Shown: positions 44,463 through 53,299 of the stretch, in pieces
Layout of the letters: the number at the start of each line of letters is the position of its first letter
How positions within the stretch are numbered: position 1 is the stretch's first letter
Assembly (NCBI RefSeq): GCF_014334335.1
Contig: NZ_JACSEU010000001.1
Location: forward strand, 496,001-560,000
Direction of reading: 5' to 3'
DNA from: Treponema sp. Marseille-Q3903
GTDB lineage: Bacteria > Spirochaetota > Spirochaetia > Treponematales > Treponemataceae
DNA length: 64,000 nucleotides
Position numbers and translations under genes: made by a program
Notes under the pieces: generated by a model
Database searches by the model: none
What the model saw: the letters and a program-made list of their open reading frames with translations, nothing else
What the model was told of the DNA's origin: nothing

Positions 44463-45093
44463 AGATATTCATTCGCTTTATGTTGATGGTGAACTGCCTG
44501 AAAAATTTAAGACAGAATATGAACGTCATTTAGCTAATTGTGAAAAATGTCAGCGAGAACTTGCAAAGGTTCGCACAATCCATTCGGCATTAAATTCCGA
44601 CGCAGATACTATTAAGCTCGATGAAAAATTCATGGAAGACAGTTTTCAGCGCCTTAAAATAAAGATGGTTTATAGCAAAAATACACAATTGCTTAAGGCA
44701 AATCCTAAATACAAGTCTATCGGATATGTCGCCGGAATCGCTGCCGCTGCTGTTGTTGCCCTTATTGTTCCTGTACGCACCAATTCTGCAAAAAATTCTG
44801 AGAGAAGCATAATTTCACTTCCTACTACGAACGGTATGACTGTTTCTACAAATAATATTAACTTTAGCAGTGGAAGAAGTGATGTTGTTTCTGGTAATAT
44901 AAGTGAAGCATCTATGTCTCCTACAAGCCGAGTTCAGACTACAACTTTTGCAAACAATGTGAGCAACGTTGATCTTCTAAGACCTGACTTTAGAGATAAT
45001 GCAATTTCTATAATAATTACAGTTCCGGAGATAAACGATATTCCTATGACTAAGGAAATCAAAGTCCCTGTCGCTGTATCAGGTAGATATTAG
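44443..45093 (+). CDS. Membrane anti-sigma factor (zf-HC2)
   Basis: 216 aa. N-terminal zinc-finger anti-sigma domain with H29-x3-C33-x2-C36 (RHLANCEKCQ); a helix to ~80; one membrane segment at ~92-111 (YVAGIAAAAVVALIVPV); then an ~100-residue Ser/Thr/Asn-rich periplasmic part. It should hold the upstream sigma factor at the membrane until a periplasmic signal arrives. It is coupled to both neighbours: 20-base overlap upstream, 1-base overlap (TAGTG) downstream. Confidence 0.88.
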   Translation: MSFCPSKDIHSLYVDGELPEKFKTEYERHLANCEKCQRELAKVRTIHSALNSDADTIKLDEKFMEDSFQRLKIKMVYSKNTQLLKANPKYKSIGYVAGIAAAAVVALIVPVRTNSAKNSERSIISLPTTNGMTVSTNNINFSSGRSDVVSGNISEASMSPTSRVQTTTFANNVSNVDLLRPDFRDNAISIIITVPEINDIPMTKEIKVPVAVSGRY

Positions 45094-46802
45094 TGAATTT
45101 TTCTGGAAAATTTAGTTATTTCTTCAGGCGATATCCGGTTTTGCGGCTGTTTATCGCTATATTTATTGCAGTTTTAATTGTCGGTTCCATATTTCTCGTT
45201 AATTACAAAACTCTTCTCGCTCCTGAAATCGAATCTATAATTCCGCCTGTAGGTTCGCCCGGAGATGTAGTTTTAATTCGTGGAAAAAACTTTGGCGATA
45301 TACGTGATATGAGCTACGTTGAAATTGCAGGGACAAAACTCACTTCCAGTTCTTATATCTCGTGGAGCGATAACACAATTAAAATTGTTCTTCCTGCAGA
45401 TTTGCATGATGGGCTTGTCTTTGTTGGTAATAGAAAACTTCGTTCAAAACCTGCGCTTTTTGCAAATGAAGTCGATATTCCAGTACCAGTTCCGACAGTG
45501 CAGCATGTCACAAAGCCTGTCATCACAGAGCTCTCTGCCGAAAAGGTTTATGTTGGAGATATCCTTACGATAAGCGGAAACAATTTCGGCGAAAATAGAA
45601 ATGATTCTAAAGTTTTGTTCACGATAGATTATAACAACAAAATAAAAGATGCGGATTATGTAAACGTAAATATGCTGTCAGAAAACATGATAGCTGCAAA
45701 TGAAGATGATTTTGATTATGTTTCGTGGTCGAACACAGAGATTAAAGTGTACGTCCCTGATGGAGCTAAAACCGGAGTCATAATTGTAGATAACGGTAAA
45801 GAAAAATCCGAACCGAAAGATATTACAATCAACAATGATGCAGGGGAAAAAGAATACACAAATAAAAAAATCTATCTTATTCAGTATTCGGCAGATATTG
45901 CAGATGTCGTTTCTGACGGGACTGCAACAATTACTCTGCGTTGTCCAATTCCATATAAAACAGCAGCTCAGCCGGATGTAGAGAATACAGAAAATTCACC
46001 GGAACCTGTTTTGCTTAATTACCACAACAATCTAATTCATCAGATTTCAGGGATTAAGAACGGTTCTCCAAAAAGCGTATTTACACAGACATTCGTCATC
46101 ACTGTTTTTGAAATTCACTCACAAGTCAATCATATTAAAATCGGCAATTATAAAAACGTAAATAAAAGTATGCTTTCTGTCGCTTTGCGCCCGGATTCTC
46201 TTGTCCATTCTGATAATGTTGAAATCATAAACCTTGCAAAGGAAATTGCAGGAAAAGAAAAAAATCAATATAAGGTTGCGCGAGAGATTTACAACTACAT
46301 GTGTAAGAATTTTTCGGTTGTGAATAAAAATCGCAAAAACGGATCAGATCCTGTTGAGCTTCTTAAACTTAAAAAAGGCGATGCTTACGATTTTGCTGTA
46401 ATTTATACTGCTCTGCTAAGAGCTGTGGGAATTCCGGCTTTGACAGACGGCGGAATTTTAATTTCACAAGACATGCAGACGCAAGCACACTGGTGGTGTG
46501 AATTTTATGTAGACAAAGTCGGCTGGATTCCCGTTGACCCAGCTTTGGGTGCCGGTTTGGAATATAAAAAATGGGCAGACAGCGGAATTGAAAATGACAT
46601 GGAATTTTATTTTGGGAATATGGATTCTCATCACATTATTTTTTCACGAGGTTGGAACCAGCTCAAACCGTTCAGTGCAGACAACAAAATTGTTCAGCAA
46701 CCGAGAAGTTTTGCACTGCAATCGATTTGGGAAGAGGCAAATGCAACTACAAAAAAATACAGCAGTTACTGGAGTATTCCGGTAGTTAAAGGTGTTTATT
46801 AG
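45093..46802 (+). CDS. Membrane-anchored IPT/TIG and transglutaminase-like protein, catalytic Cys absent
   Basis: 569 aa, GTG start. One N-terminal membrane helix (~17-36), then two IPT/TIG immunoglobulin-like domains (IIPPVGSPGDVVLIRGKNFG and YVGDILTISGNNFG), then a periplasmic transglutaminase-like domain at ~380-500. In that domain the usual GDCxDFA motif reads GDAYDFA: Ala431 replaces the nucleophile Cys. The later His (QAHWWCEF) and Asp (PVDPALG) are kept. It is probably a binding pseudoenzyme and may sense the envelope for the sigma/anti-sigma pair it is coupled to. Confidence 0.82.
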   Translation: MNFSGKFSYFFRRYPVLRLFIAIFIAVLIVGSIFLVNYKTLLAPEIESIIPPVGSPGDVVLIRGKNFGDIRDMSYVEIAGTKLTSSSYISWSDNTIKIVLPADLHDGLVFVGNRKLRSKPALFANEVDIPVPVPTVQHVTKPVITELSAEKVYVGDILTISGNNFGENRNDSKVLFTIDYNNKIKDADYVNVNMLSENMIAANEDDFDYVSWSNTEIKVYVPDGAKTGVIIVDNGKEKSEPKDITINNDAGEKEYTNKKIYLIQYSADIADVVSDGTATITLRCPIPYKTAAQPDVENTENSPEPVLLNYHNNLIHQISGIKNGSPKSVFTQTFVITVFEIHSQVNHIKIGNYKNVNKSMLSVALRPDSLVHSDNVEIINLAKEIAGKEKNQYKVAREIYNYMCKNFSVVNKNRKNGSDPVELLKLKKGDAYDFAVIYTALLRAVGIPALTDGGILISQDMQTQAHWWCEFYVDKVGWIPVDPALGAGLEYKKWADSGIENDMEFYFGNMDSHHIIFSRGWNQLKPFSADNKIVQQPRSFALQSIWEEANATTKKYSSYWSIPVVKGVY

Positions 46803-46825
46803 AATTTGGAAAAAGGAGATGTGAT

Positions 46826-46862
46826 AAAAAGTGTCGTCTGAAATATCGCCGATACTTTTTAT
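46826..46862 (+). terminator. Terminator of the sigma/anti-sigma operon
   Basis: An 11-bp stem (46826-46836 with 46850-46860), 13-base loop, ending in TTTTTATTT. Confidence 0.85.
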
Positions 46863-46863
46863 T

Positions 46864-47034
46864 TCGAGTTTGCCTGGATGTTTGCAGAAGACGTGTATAC
46901 GTGTCGTTTCGCTAAAAATCAAATGAATACGATACGCTTTATTTTGCAAACTCGACTATTGAACGTGTGCGCTCTTGCGCACGGCTAAAAACTTTTTCGG
47001 AAATTGCTATTTCCTGCAAAAGTTTTTATGGGAG
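46864..47034 (+). promoter_or_regulatory. Structured leader upstream of pyrH
   Basis: The outer stem TCGAGTTTGC (46864-46873)/GCAAACTCGA (46946-46955) encloses CGTGTCGT (46900-46907)/ACGATACG (46929-46936). Then comes GTGCGC/GCGCAC (46967-46972 with 46977-46982). Next is an 11-bp plus 6-bp two-part hairpin (46986-46996 with 47018-47028, inner 46999-47004 with 47009-47014), ending on the SD GGGAG. Could be a riboswitch-like or protein-binding leader; no known class is recognised. Confidence 0.5.
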
Positions 47035-47040
47035 TAAATC

Positions 47041-47739
47041 ATGGTGAAAGTTTTGAGTGTCGGCGGTTCAATCATCGTTCCGAATAATCCGGATGTGGAA
47101 TTTCTTTCAAATTTTGTTTTAATGGTGACAGAGTGGCTTGAAGAAGATAAAAATCGTCGCCTTATCCTTGTTGCCGGCGGTGGAGCTCCGGCTCGTGTTT
47201 ATCAAAACGCATACAATGAAGTTGCATCTAAAATAGGAGCTAAAGCAGACGCAAATGCCGCCGATTGGATTGGCATTATGGCAACTCGAATAAATGCTCA
47301 GCTTTTGAAGGCAAGTTTTGGCTCATATTGCAAAGACGATGTAGTTTACAATCCGACTGAAGAAAACTTACAGTTCACAGGGCAAGTTCTTGTCGCAAGC
47401 GGATGGAAACCAGGATTTTCTACCGACACAGATGCCGTTTACCTTGGAGAAAAATTCGGGGCAAAGACTATCGTAAATCTCTCAAATATCGAAAAAGTTT
47501 ATACAGATGACCCGCGCAAAAATCCGAACGCAAAGCCTCTTGATTCAATCTCTTGGGCTGATTTTAGAAAGATGACAGGAGATGAGTGGACTCCCGGAAA
47601 AAATTGTCCGTTTGACCCGATTGCATCAAAAAAAGCATCTCAGCTTGGGATGAAAGTTATATGTGCCGGCGGAAAAAATATTCCCAATATCAAAGCGATT
47701 TTAAATGACCGGGAATATGTTGGAACTACAATAGGTTGA
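47041..47739 (+). CDS. pyrH: UMP kinase, archaeal/spirochaete type
   Basis: 232 aa amino-acid-kinase fold enzyme, UMP + ATP to UDP. Glycine-rich VLSVGGSIIVPNNPDVEFL, LVAGGGAPARVYQNAY, GFSTDTDAVYLGEKFGA, and VNLSNIEKVYTDDPRKNPNA follow the archaeal-type PyrH pattern rather than the common bacterial one. The call as UMP kinase rests on this pattern and is fairly, not fully, certain. The hairpin-rich leader ends at its SD (GGGAG). Confidence 0.82.
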   Translation: MVKVLSVGGSIIVPNNPDVEFLSNFVLMVTEWLEEDKNRRLILVAGGGAPARVYQNAYNEVASKIGAKADANAADWIGIMATRINAQLLKASFGSYCKDDVVYNPTEENLQFTGQVLVASGWKPGFSTDTDAVYLGEKFGAKTIVNLSNIEKVYTDDPRKNPNAKPLDSISWADFRKMTGDEWTPGKNCPFDPIASKKASQLGMKVICAGGKNIPNIKAILNDREYVGTTIG

Positions 47740-47742
47740 CCG

Positions 47743-48369
47743 TTATTCTTCAACAGACATCCGCTTTATAATTCCTTCAAGTTTTTTACCGTATTCAGGG
47801 TCTATAGCCCAAGTGCCTGCCAACTCGTCAATTGTCCGTGCAAGTTTTGTTCTGTGCGGCCAACTGTATCTTGGGTCTGTCAATTCGTTGTTGAGCTGAA
47901 CATCTTCGGTAGTTGCATAAGCGTGAAGATGCTGAATGTGTGCGCGTATTCCGAGCCGCTCTGTTTCAAATTTTTCACCGGGATTCTCTGAATCTATTGC
48001 ACCGAGCCCGCAATAGTTGTGGAAGTCACTCTGCACGAGTCCTCCGAATTTCAAAAATCCTGTTTCAAGGCACATCTGGGCAAACGCAATATCTGAATTG
48101 ATATTTTCCATTTCAGCTTCATCTATATACATTTGGGCAAATTCCAAAATGTGGTCGTAATCTTCATCGGCATTGTTTTTGATAAAAAAATCGGCGAGTT
48201 GCTTCGCTGTCAAATAGCCTTTATCAGTGAGGTTTCTGGAAATATAAATGATAAAATGTCTGTTTGCCTGATTTTCGGGAATTGTCCTACACGAAAAAAA
48301 GAGAAGATTAAAAAAAACGCTTAAAAACAGCAAAAAGTGAAATGATGATTTTCTCAAAAAAGCTTTCAT
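47743..48369 (-). CDS. Glucosaminidase-like (GH73) lipoprotein
   Basis: 208 aa. Signal with lipobox LFFSC at ~27. The mature region matches the GH73 endo-beta-N-acetylglucosaminidase core: INSDIAFAQMCLETGFLKFG with the likely catalytic Glu, SDFHNYCGLGA, and RLGIRAHIQHLHAYA. It probably trims peptidoglycan glycan strands from the periplasmic face. Convergent with pyrH, with only three bases between the stops. Confidence 0.85.
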   Translation of the reverse strand: MKAFLRKSSFHFLLFLSVFFNLLFFSCRTIPENQANRHFIIYISRNLTDKGYLTAKQLADFFIKNNADEDYDHILEFAQMYIDEAEMENINSDIAFAQMCLETGFLKFGGLVQSDFHNYCGLGAIDSENPGEKFETERLGIRAHIQHLHAYATTEDVQLNNELTDPRYSWPHRTKLARTIDELAGTWAIDPEYGKKLEGIIKRMSVEE

Positions 48370-48463
48370 TTTGATATTTTCGGCTTAAAAAAAAATCACT
48401 TTATTTGAAAATATTTATTTTTTCATTTCCGAATTTCGCGCTTTGCGGCAATTATATATATGT

Positions 48464-49156
48464 ATGGAAATGAATCTTGTTTATCCGCTTTACAATTGCA
48501 AAAAAGACAAACCCGACGTGCGAGAAAAGGTTTTGAAGCATGGAATAAATTTTACGTTTGATGTTGAACTTATCATGCTTATTTTGGGTTCCGGCAATAA
48601 AAAAATGCCTATCACAGTTATGGCACAAAAAATCATCGACATCCTCGACCGCTCAAACAAAGATGACGTTGTTGAAAATCTGCTTGAGCTCAAGGGAATC
48701 GGGCAGGGAAAAGCTCTGGCTATAGTTGCAGCTTTAGAACTTGGCAGGCGGCGGAACAATCATCTGAAAGCCCCTATAAGAACTGCATCTGATGTTGTGC
48801 CGTTTGTAAAAAATTATGCAGTCAGCTTAAAAGAACATTTTCTTTTGATAACGTTAAACGGCGGCTATGAAATTATCCAAATTCATGTGATATCTGTTGG
48901 AACGCTGAATAGAACGCTTATTCACCCACGTGAAATTTTTTGTGAAGCGATTAAAGAAAATGCGGCTGCAATTATCGTCTGTCACAATCATCCGTCGGGG
49001 AATTGCCTCCCATCCGATGAAGATATTGAAACTACAAAGATTTTGCTCAGCGCTTCCGAAATTATCGGAATAAAATTGCTTGACCACATCATAATTGACT
49101 GTGAAAGCTATTTTAGTTTTGCAGAACACAAACTATTGTTCTATGGTGACAAGTGA
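48464..49156 (+). CDS. radC: RadC family (JAB/MPN domain) protein
   Basis: 230 aa. N-terminal helix-hairpin-helix-like segment (ENLLELKGIGQGKALAIVAALELGRR in parts) and a C-terminal JAB domain with the metal motif HNHPSGNCLPSDED. The cellular role of RadC is uncertain despite its name. I start at ATG 48464; an upstream in-frame start is less likely. An AT-rich TATATA tract lies directly upstream with no SD. Confidence 0.88.
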   Translation: MEMNLVYPLYNCKKDKPDVREKVLKHGINFTFDVELIMLILGSGNKKMPITVMAQKIIDILDRSNKDDVVENLLELKGIGQGKALAIVAALELGRRRNNHLKAPIRTASDVVPFVKNYAVSLKEHFLLITLNGGYEIIQIHVISVGTLNRTLIHPREIFCEAIKENAAAIIVCHNHPSGNCLPSDEDIETTKILLSASEIIGIKLLDHIIIDCESYFSFAEHKLLFYGDK

Positions 49157-49170
49157 TATAAAATTAAAAC

Positions 49171-49533
49171 ATGAAAAAATATCTCATCACTCTGATTGTT
49201 TCGCTGATCTTAATTTTATCAAGTGCATGCTGTCTTTTTGCAGAAGAAACTGTAGCTGACGAAAGTAAGATAGAACGTTTGTTTATAGAAGACCTCGAGC
49301 CACAATCAATCAGCCAGATATCGTCGGACGACGCTCAAATTATAATAGCGTCAAATCAGTGGCATTCTCAGATTTATTTAAATAACATTTATCACGGTAA
49401 CACAAAATTAAAAATAGCAAATCTCATGCCGGGAGAATATGTCTTGCAACTACAGAAAAACGAGAAGTCTTCAAAAAAATATTATATCACAGTCAAAAAA
49501 GGTTATGCTTTGCTGTATTACGTTGAATTTTAA
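49171..49533 (+). CDS. Small secreted PEGA-like protein
   Basis: 120 aa. Signal peptide LITLIVSLILILSSACCLFA, then a single beta-rich domain with SQIYLNNIYHGNTKLKIANL and MPGEYVLQLQK, the pattern of PEGA domains found in spirochaete surface and periplasmic proteins. Function unknown. TATAAA lies eight bases before ATG with no SD, so the mRNA may be nearly leaderless. Confidence 0.7.
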   Translation: MKKYLITLIVSLILILSSACCLFAEETVADESKIERLFIEDLEPQSISQISSDDAQIIIASNQWHSQIYLNNIYHGNTKLKIANLMPGEYVLQLQKNEKSSKKYYITVKKGYALLYYVEF

Positions 49534-49590
49534 TTTTTAAATTTTCTTTTTTTAAGTGACTTTTTCTTGCTATTTTATTAAATTATAGCT

Positions 49591-50826
49591 ATGAAACTTT
49601 ATTCAAGAGATCAATTGATAAAATGCACATTGACAGGCATTTTTGCTGCAATAGTTGTAACGTCTATCATTGCTTATAAAATCAACAAATCGACAAATCA
49701 AAAATCGGATTCTGTCTCACAGACTTCTTATTCTGATGATGAGGCTTCCAAGACTTCAAAGGTGGACGAGAGTGTAACTATTCAAGAAAATCAGCCGCCG
49801 ATTTTACCTGTCGCAAGCGACTCGTCTTATTCGCAGACTGAGTCTCAGAATATAAACGTCTATTCCCTTTGCAACGAAGCTGTAGTCAACATAAATACGA
49901 AAGTCACCGCTTATGACTGGTTTTTGGAACCTTATGTTCAAGACGGTGGAAGCGGAAGCGGTTCAATCATCGATAAACGAGGATATATCCTCACAAATGT
50001 TCACGTGATTCAGGACGCAACAAAAATTTATGTTTCACTTTTCGACGGGACTCAGTACGAGGCTGAAGTTGTCGGTCAAGATTTAGACAGTGACCTTGCT
50101 GTAATCAAATTTAATCCTCCATCGGGAATGACTCTTAAGACAATTTCATTTGGAGATTCAGGAAGTCTCAAAGTCGGTCAGCGTGTTATTGCAATCGGAA
50201 ACCCGTTCGGTCTTGAGAGAACGATGACAACAGGAATTGTTTCCGGACTCGGCAGACCTATTCAAAATTCAAACAACAGAATCATCCGCAATATGATTCA
50301 GACTGATGCCGCAATCAATCCTGGAAACTCGGGCGGACCTTTGTTAGATACAAATGGGCGCATGATTGGCATAAACACGATGATAAAATCAAGCTCAGGA
50401 AGTTCTTCGGGAGTTGGATTTGCCGTACCTTCAGAAACTGCCGTCAGAGTTGTTGCAGATTTGATCAAATATGGTAAAGTTCAACGAGGAAAGATTGACG
50501 CAACAATCATTCAGATGAGCAGCAGAATTGCACAGTATTCAAGGCTCGATATTTCGACAGGAGTTCTGGTATCCGAAGTTAAAAAAGGCGGACAAGCAGA
50601 AAAAGGCGGACTTAAAGGTGGTTCAGAAGCCGCTTATTATGGTTCTCGCCGCGACATCATATACATTGGTGGCGATGTAATAACAAAAATCGATAATATT
50701 TCAGTAGGCACTCTAGCTGATTATTATTCTGCACTCGAAAGCAAAAAAACAGGAGATATTGTCACAGTTACCGTGCGCCGCAACAAAAAAGATGTTCAGC
50801 TCAAAATACAACTTGTGGAAAGCTGA
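49591..50826 (+). CDS. HtrA/DegP-type serine protease
   Basis: 411 aa. N-terminal membrane helix (~13-30), a low-complexity linker, a trypsin-like domain with triad His138 (ILTNVHVI), Asp168 (DSDLAVIKF) and Ser247 (NPGNSGGPLL), and a C-terminal PDZ domain (~310-405). Membrane-anchored periplasmic quality-control protease. Followed by uvrB 30 bases later. Confidence 0.92.
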   Translation: MKLYSRDQLIKCTLTGIFAAIVVTSIIAYKINKSTNQKSDSVSQTSYSDDEASKTSKVDESVTIQENQPPILPVASDSSYSQTESQNINVYSLCNEAVVNINTKVTAYDWFLEPYVQDGGSGSGSIIDKRGYILTNVHVIQDATKIYVSLFDGTQYEAEVVGQDLDSDLAVIKFNPPSGMTLKTISFGDSGSLKVGQRVIAIGNPFGLERTMTTGIVSGLGRPIQNSNNRIIRNMIQTDAAINPGNSGGPLLDTNGRMIGINTMIKSSSGSSSGVGFAVPSETAVRVVADLIKYGKVQRGKIDATIIQMSSRIAQYSRLDISTGVLVSEVKKGGQAEKGGLKGGSEAAYYGSRRDIIYIGGDVITKIDNISVGTLADYYSALESKKTGDIVTVTVRRNKKDVQLKIQLVES

Positions 50827-50856
50827 TTTTTACCTTGTTTTTATCTTGGAGAATAG

Positions 50857-52854
50857 ATGAGAAAATTTGAGGTAGTTTCCCAATTTGAGCCGAGCGGAGA
50901 CCAAGGACAGGCGATAGAAAAACTGTCAAAAGGTTTTTTACGCGGAGATAAGTTCCAGACTTTAAAAGGAGTCACGGGTTCTGGAAAAACTTTTACTATG
51001 GCAAAAATCATAGAAAAAGTTCAACGCCCGACATTGATTATCAGCCACAACAAGACTCTTTCTGCGCAGCTTTACCGCGAGTTCAAATCATTTTTTCCGA
51101 ACAACGCCGTAGAATATTTTGTTTCATATTACGATTATTATCAACCTGAAGCGTATGTTGCCGCCAGAGATTTGTATATCGAAAAAGATTGTGACATCAA
51201 CCGTGAAATTGACCAGATGCGGCTTAAAGCAACTTATAGCCTTATGGAAAGGCGTGATGTAATTGTAGTTGCAACTGTCTCTTGTATCTATGGGCTTGGT
51301 ATGCCGGATGTATACAAAGGGATGCGTGTCCACGTTGAAAAGGGACACAGCTTTGACATAAAAAAGTTCGCCGATTCTCTTATTTCAATGCAGTATACAA
51401 GAAACGACAATATCCTTGAGCGCGGTAATTTTAGAATCAAAGGCGATGTGATAGAAGTTTTCCCGCCATACATGGAAACCGATGAAGCGTACAGAATTCT
51501 TCTCGATTGGGATCAAGTTGCCGAAATACAGCGTTTTGATGCCTTGAATCGAAATACAATTGAAGAACTCGACGAGACTGTTTTTTATCCTGCAAAGCAC
51601 TTTGTCGTGCCGCGCGACGCTTTGATAGAAGCGACAAATCGTATTCAAAATGAGATGGAAGTGCGGGTTGAAGAACTTCGTTCTATGGGAAAAATTCTAG
51701 AAGCCGAGCGACTTAAGACACGCACAACTTATGACATCGAAATGCTCAGAGAGATGGGCATCTGTCCCGGAATCGAAAATTATTCCGGTCCGATTTCAGG
51801 GCGTAAACGAGGGGAGCCGCCTGCAACGCTTCTACATTATTTTCCTGATGATTTTTTGTGCATGATAGATGAGGCGCACGTCACAGTCCCGCAAATTGGA
51901 GCGATGTACGAAGGTGACCGCAGCCGTAAACAAAATTTAATAGATTTCGGATTTCGCCTTCCATCGGCATTTGATAATCGACCGCTCAAAAAAGCTGAAT
52001 TCGATGCAAAGATGAATCAGATTATCTATGTAACTGCAACACCCCGTCCGGAAGAAGTAAAACAAAGTACGCAAGTTGTAGAACAGCTCATCCGCCCGAC
52101 AGGGCTCCTTGACCCTGTCATCGAAGTCCGCCCGAGCGAAGGTCAGATGGAAGATATTTTTAGAGAAGTCAAAGATAAAGTCGAAAAACACGAACGCAGC
52201 CTTATCCTGACGTTGACAAAGAAAATGGCTGAAGATTTGACAGATTATCTTACAGAACTCAACCTTAAAGTAAGGTATATTCACTCTGAGATAGATACAT
52301 TTGAACGCGTTGAAATTCTAAAATCACTGCGCACCGGAGAAATTGATATTTTAATAGGAATCAACTTGCTCCGAGAAGGCATAGATTTGCCAGAAGTTTC
52401 GTTTATCGCAATTCTCGACGCCGACAAAATCGGGTTTTTACGTTCGACAACTTCTCTTATTCAGATTATTGGACGTGCCGCCCGCAATGCAGATGGTAAA
52501 GTTGTCATGTATGCAGACCACAAGAGTCCAGCAATGGAAGAAGCGATCAAAGAGACTAAACATCGTCGTGAAATTCAGGAAGCATACAATAAAGAACATG
52601 GCATTACACCAAAAACAATCTCAAAGGCTGTTGAAGATATCCTTGTTCATGAAAAATCAGATGCTGACGCAGAAGCAAAAATGCAACTTGATGTTTTGAA
52701 AAAAGAAGCAAATTTGTTTAATCCAAGCGAAAGGCGCAAACTTATAAAAGCGTTGACAAAAGAGATGTCAGATTGTGCTGACAGAATGGAATACGAACAA
52801 GCTGCGGCGATCAGAGATCAAATTCGTGATATAGAAAACATTTACGGGAAATAG
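50857..52854 (+). CDS. uvrB: Excinuclease ABC subunit B
   Basis: UvrB, 665 aa, damage-verification helicase of nucleotide excision repair. Walker A GVTGSGKTFT; the beta-hairpin region YYDYYQPEAYVAARD; DEAH-like CMIDEAHVTVPQ; helicase motif VI QIIGRAARN; and the C-terminal UVR domain (LTKEMSDCADRMEYEQAAAIRDQI in parts) that contacts UvrC. Full length. Confidence 0.98.
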   Translation: MRKFEVVSQFEPSGDQGQAIEKLSKGFLRGDKFQTLKGVTGSGKTFTMAKIIEKVQRPTLIISHNKTLSAQLYREFKSFFPNNAVEYFVSYYDYYQPEAYVAARDLYIEKDCDINREIDQMRLKATYSLMERRDVIVVATVSCIYGLGMPDVYKGMRVHVEKGHSFDIKKFADSLISMQYTRNDNILERGNFRIKGDVIEVFPPYMETDEAYRILLDWDQVAEIQRFDALNRNTIEELDETVFYPAKHFVVPRDALIEATNRIQNEMEVRVEELRSMGKILEAERLKTRTTYDIEMLREMGICPGIENYSGPISGRKRGEPPATLLHYFPDDFLCMIDEAHVTVPQIGAMYEGDRSRKQNLIDFGFRLPSAFDNRPLKKAEFDAKMNQIIYVTATPRPEEVKQSTQVVEQLIRPTGLLDPVIEVRPSEGQMEDIFREVKDKVEKHERSLILTLTKKMAEDLTDYLTELNLKVRYIHSEIDTFERVEILKSLRTGEIDILIGINLLREGIDLPEVSFIAILDADKIGFLRSTTSLIQIIGRAARNADGKVVMYADHKSPAMEEAIKETKHRREIQEAYNKEHGITPKTISKAVEDILVHEKSDADAEAKMQLDVLKKEANLFNPSERRKLIKALTKEMSDCADRMEYEQAAAIRDQIRDIENIYGK

Positions 52855-52925
52855 TATTTTTGCGTGAAAAAAAAACTGATAATGATAAAGTTGATACTAT
52901 CCTGTAAATTTATCAAACCTATCCA

Positions 52926-52954
52926 TTGACTTTTATTTAAAGTTTGTGTAAACT
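52926..52954 (+). promoter_or_regulatory. Promoter of rpmB
   Basis: TTGACT (52926-52931), 17 bp, TAAACT (52949-52954); SD AAGGAAGG before ATG 53010. Confidence 0.55.
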
Positions 52955-53009
52955 TCTCGAACTATCGTTAATCGTGAATCATTGTTTTATATAAGGAAGG
53001 ATAAAGAAA

Positions 53010-53237
53010 ATGTCTAGAATGTGTGATGTTTGCGGAAAAGGCGTTATGTCCGGTAATAAAGTTAGTAAATCTTACAACCATACTCGCAGAACTTGGAGAC
53101 CAAACCTCCACAGTGTAAAAGCTGCTCTTCCTAACGGAGAAGTAAGAACTATTAAAGTTTGCTCAAGTTGTCTCAGCCGTGGTTTCTTTGAAAAGAAAGT
53201 AAGAGTGCCAAAGGCTGCTGAAGTTTCTCAAAACTAA
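53010..53237 (+). CDS. rpmB: 50S ribosomal protein L28
   Basis: L28, 75 aa. Begins MSRMCDVCGKGVMSGNKVSK, with a second cysteine pair CSSC, so it is the zinc-binding form. NHTRRTWRPNLHSV is conserved. Monocistronic, with its own promoter and a terminator. Confidence 0.96.
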   Translation: MSRMCDVCGKGVMSGNKVSKSYNHTRRTWRPNLHSVKAALPNGEVRTIKVCSSCLSRGFFEKKVRVPKAAEVSQN

Positions 53238-53267
53238 TTTATTGACTGATAACATAGCAAATTTCAA

Positions 53268-53299
53268 GACCTCGGGAATCAATCTCGAGGTTTTTTTTT
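53268..53299 (+). terminator. Terminator of rpmB
   Basis: ACCTCG (53269-53274)/CGAGGT (53286-53291) with a T9 tract that overlaps the stop of the convergent MBL-fold gene. Confidence 0.8.
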
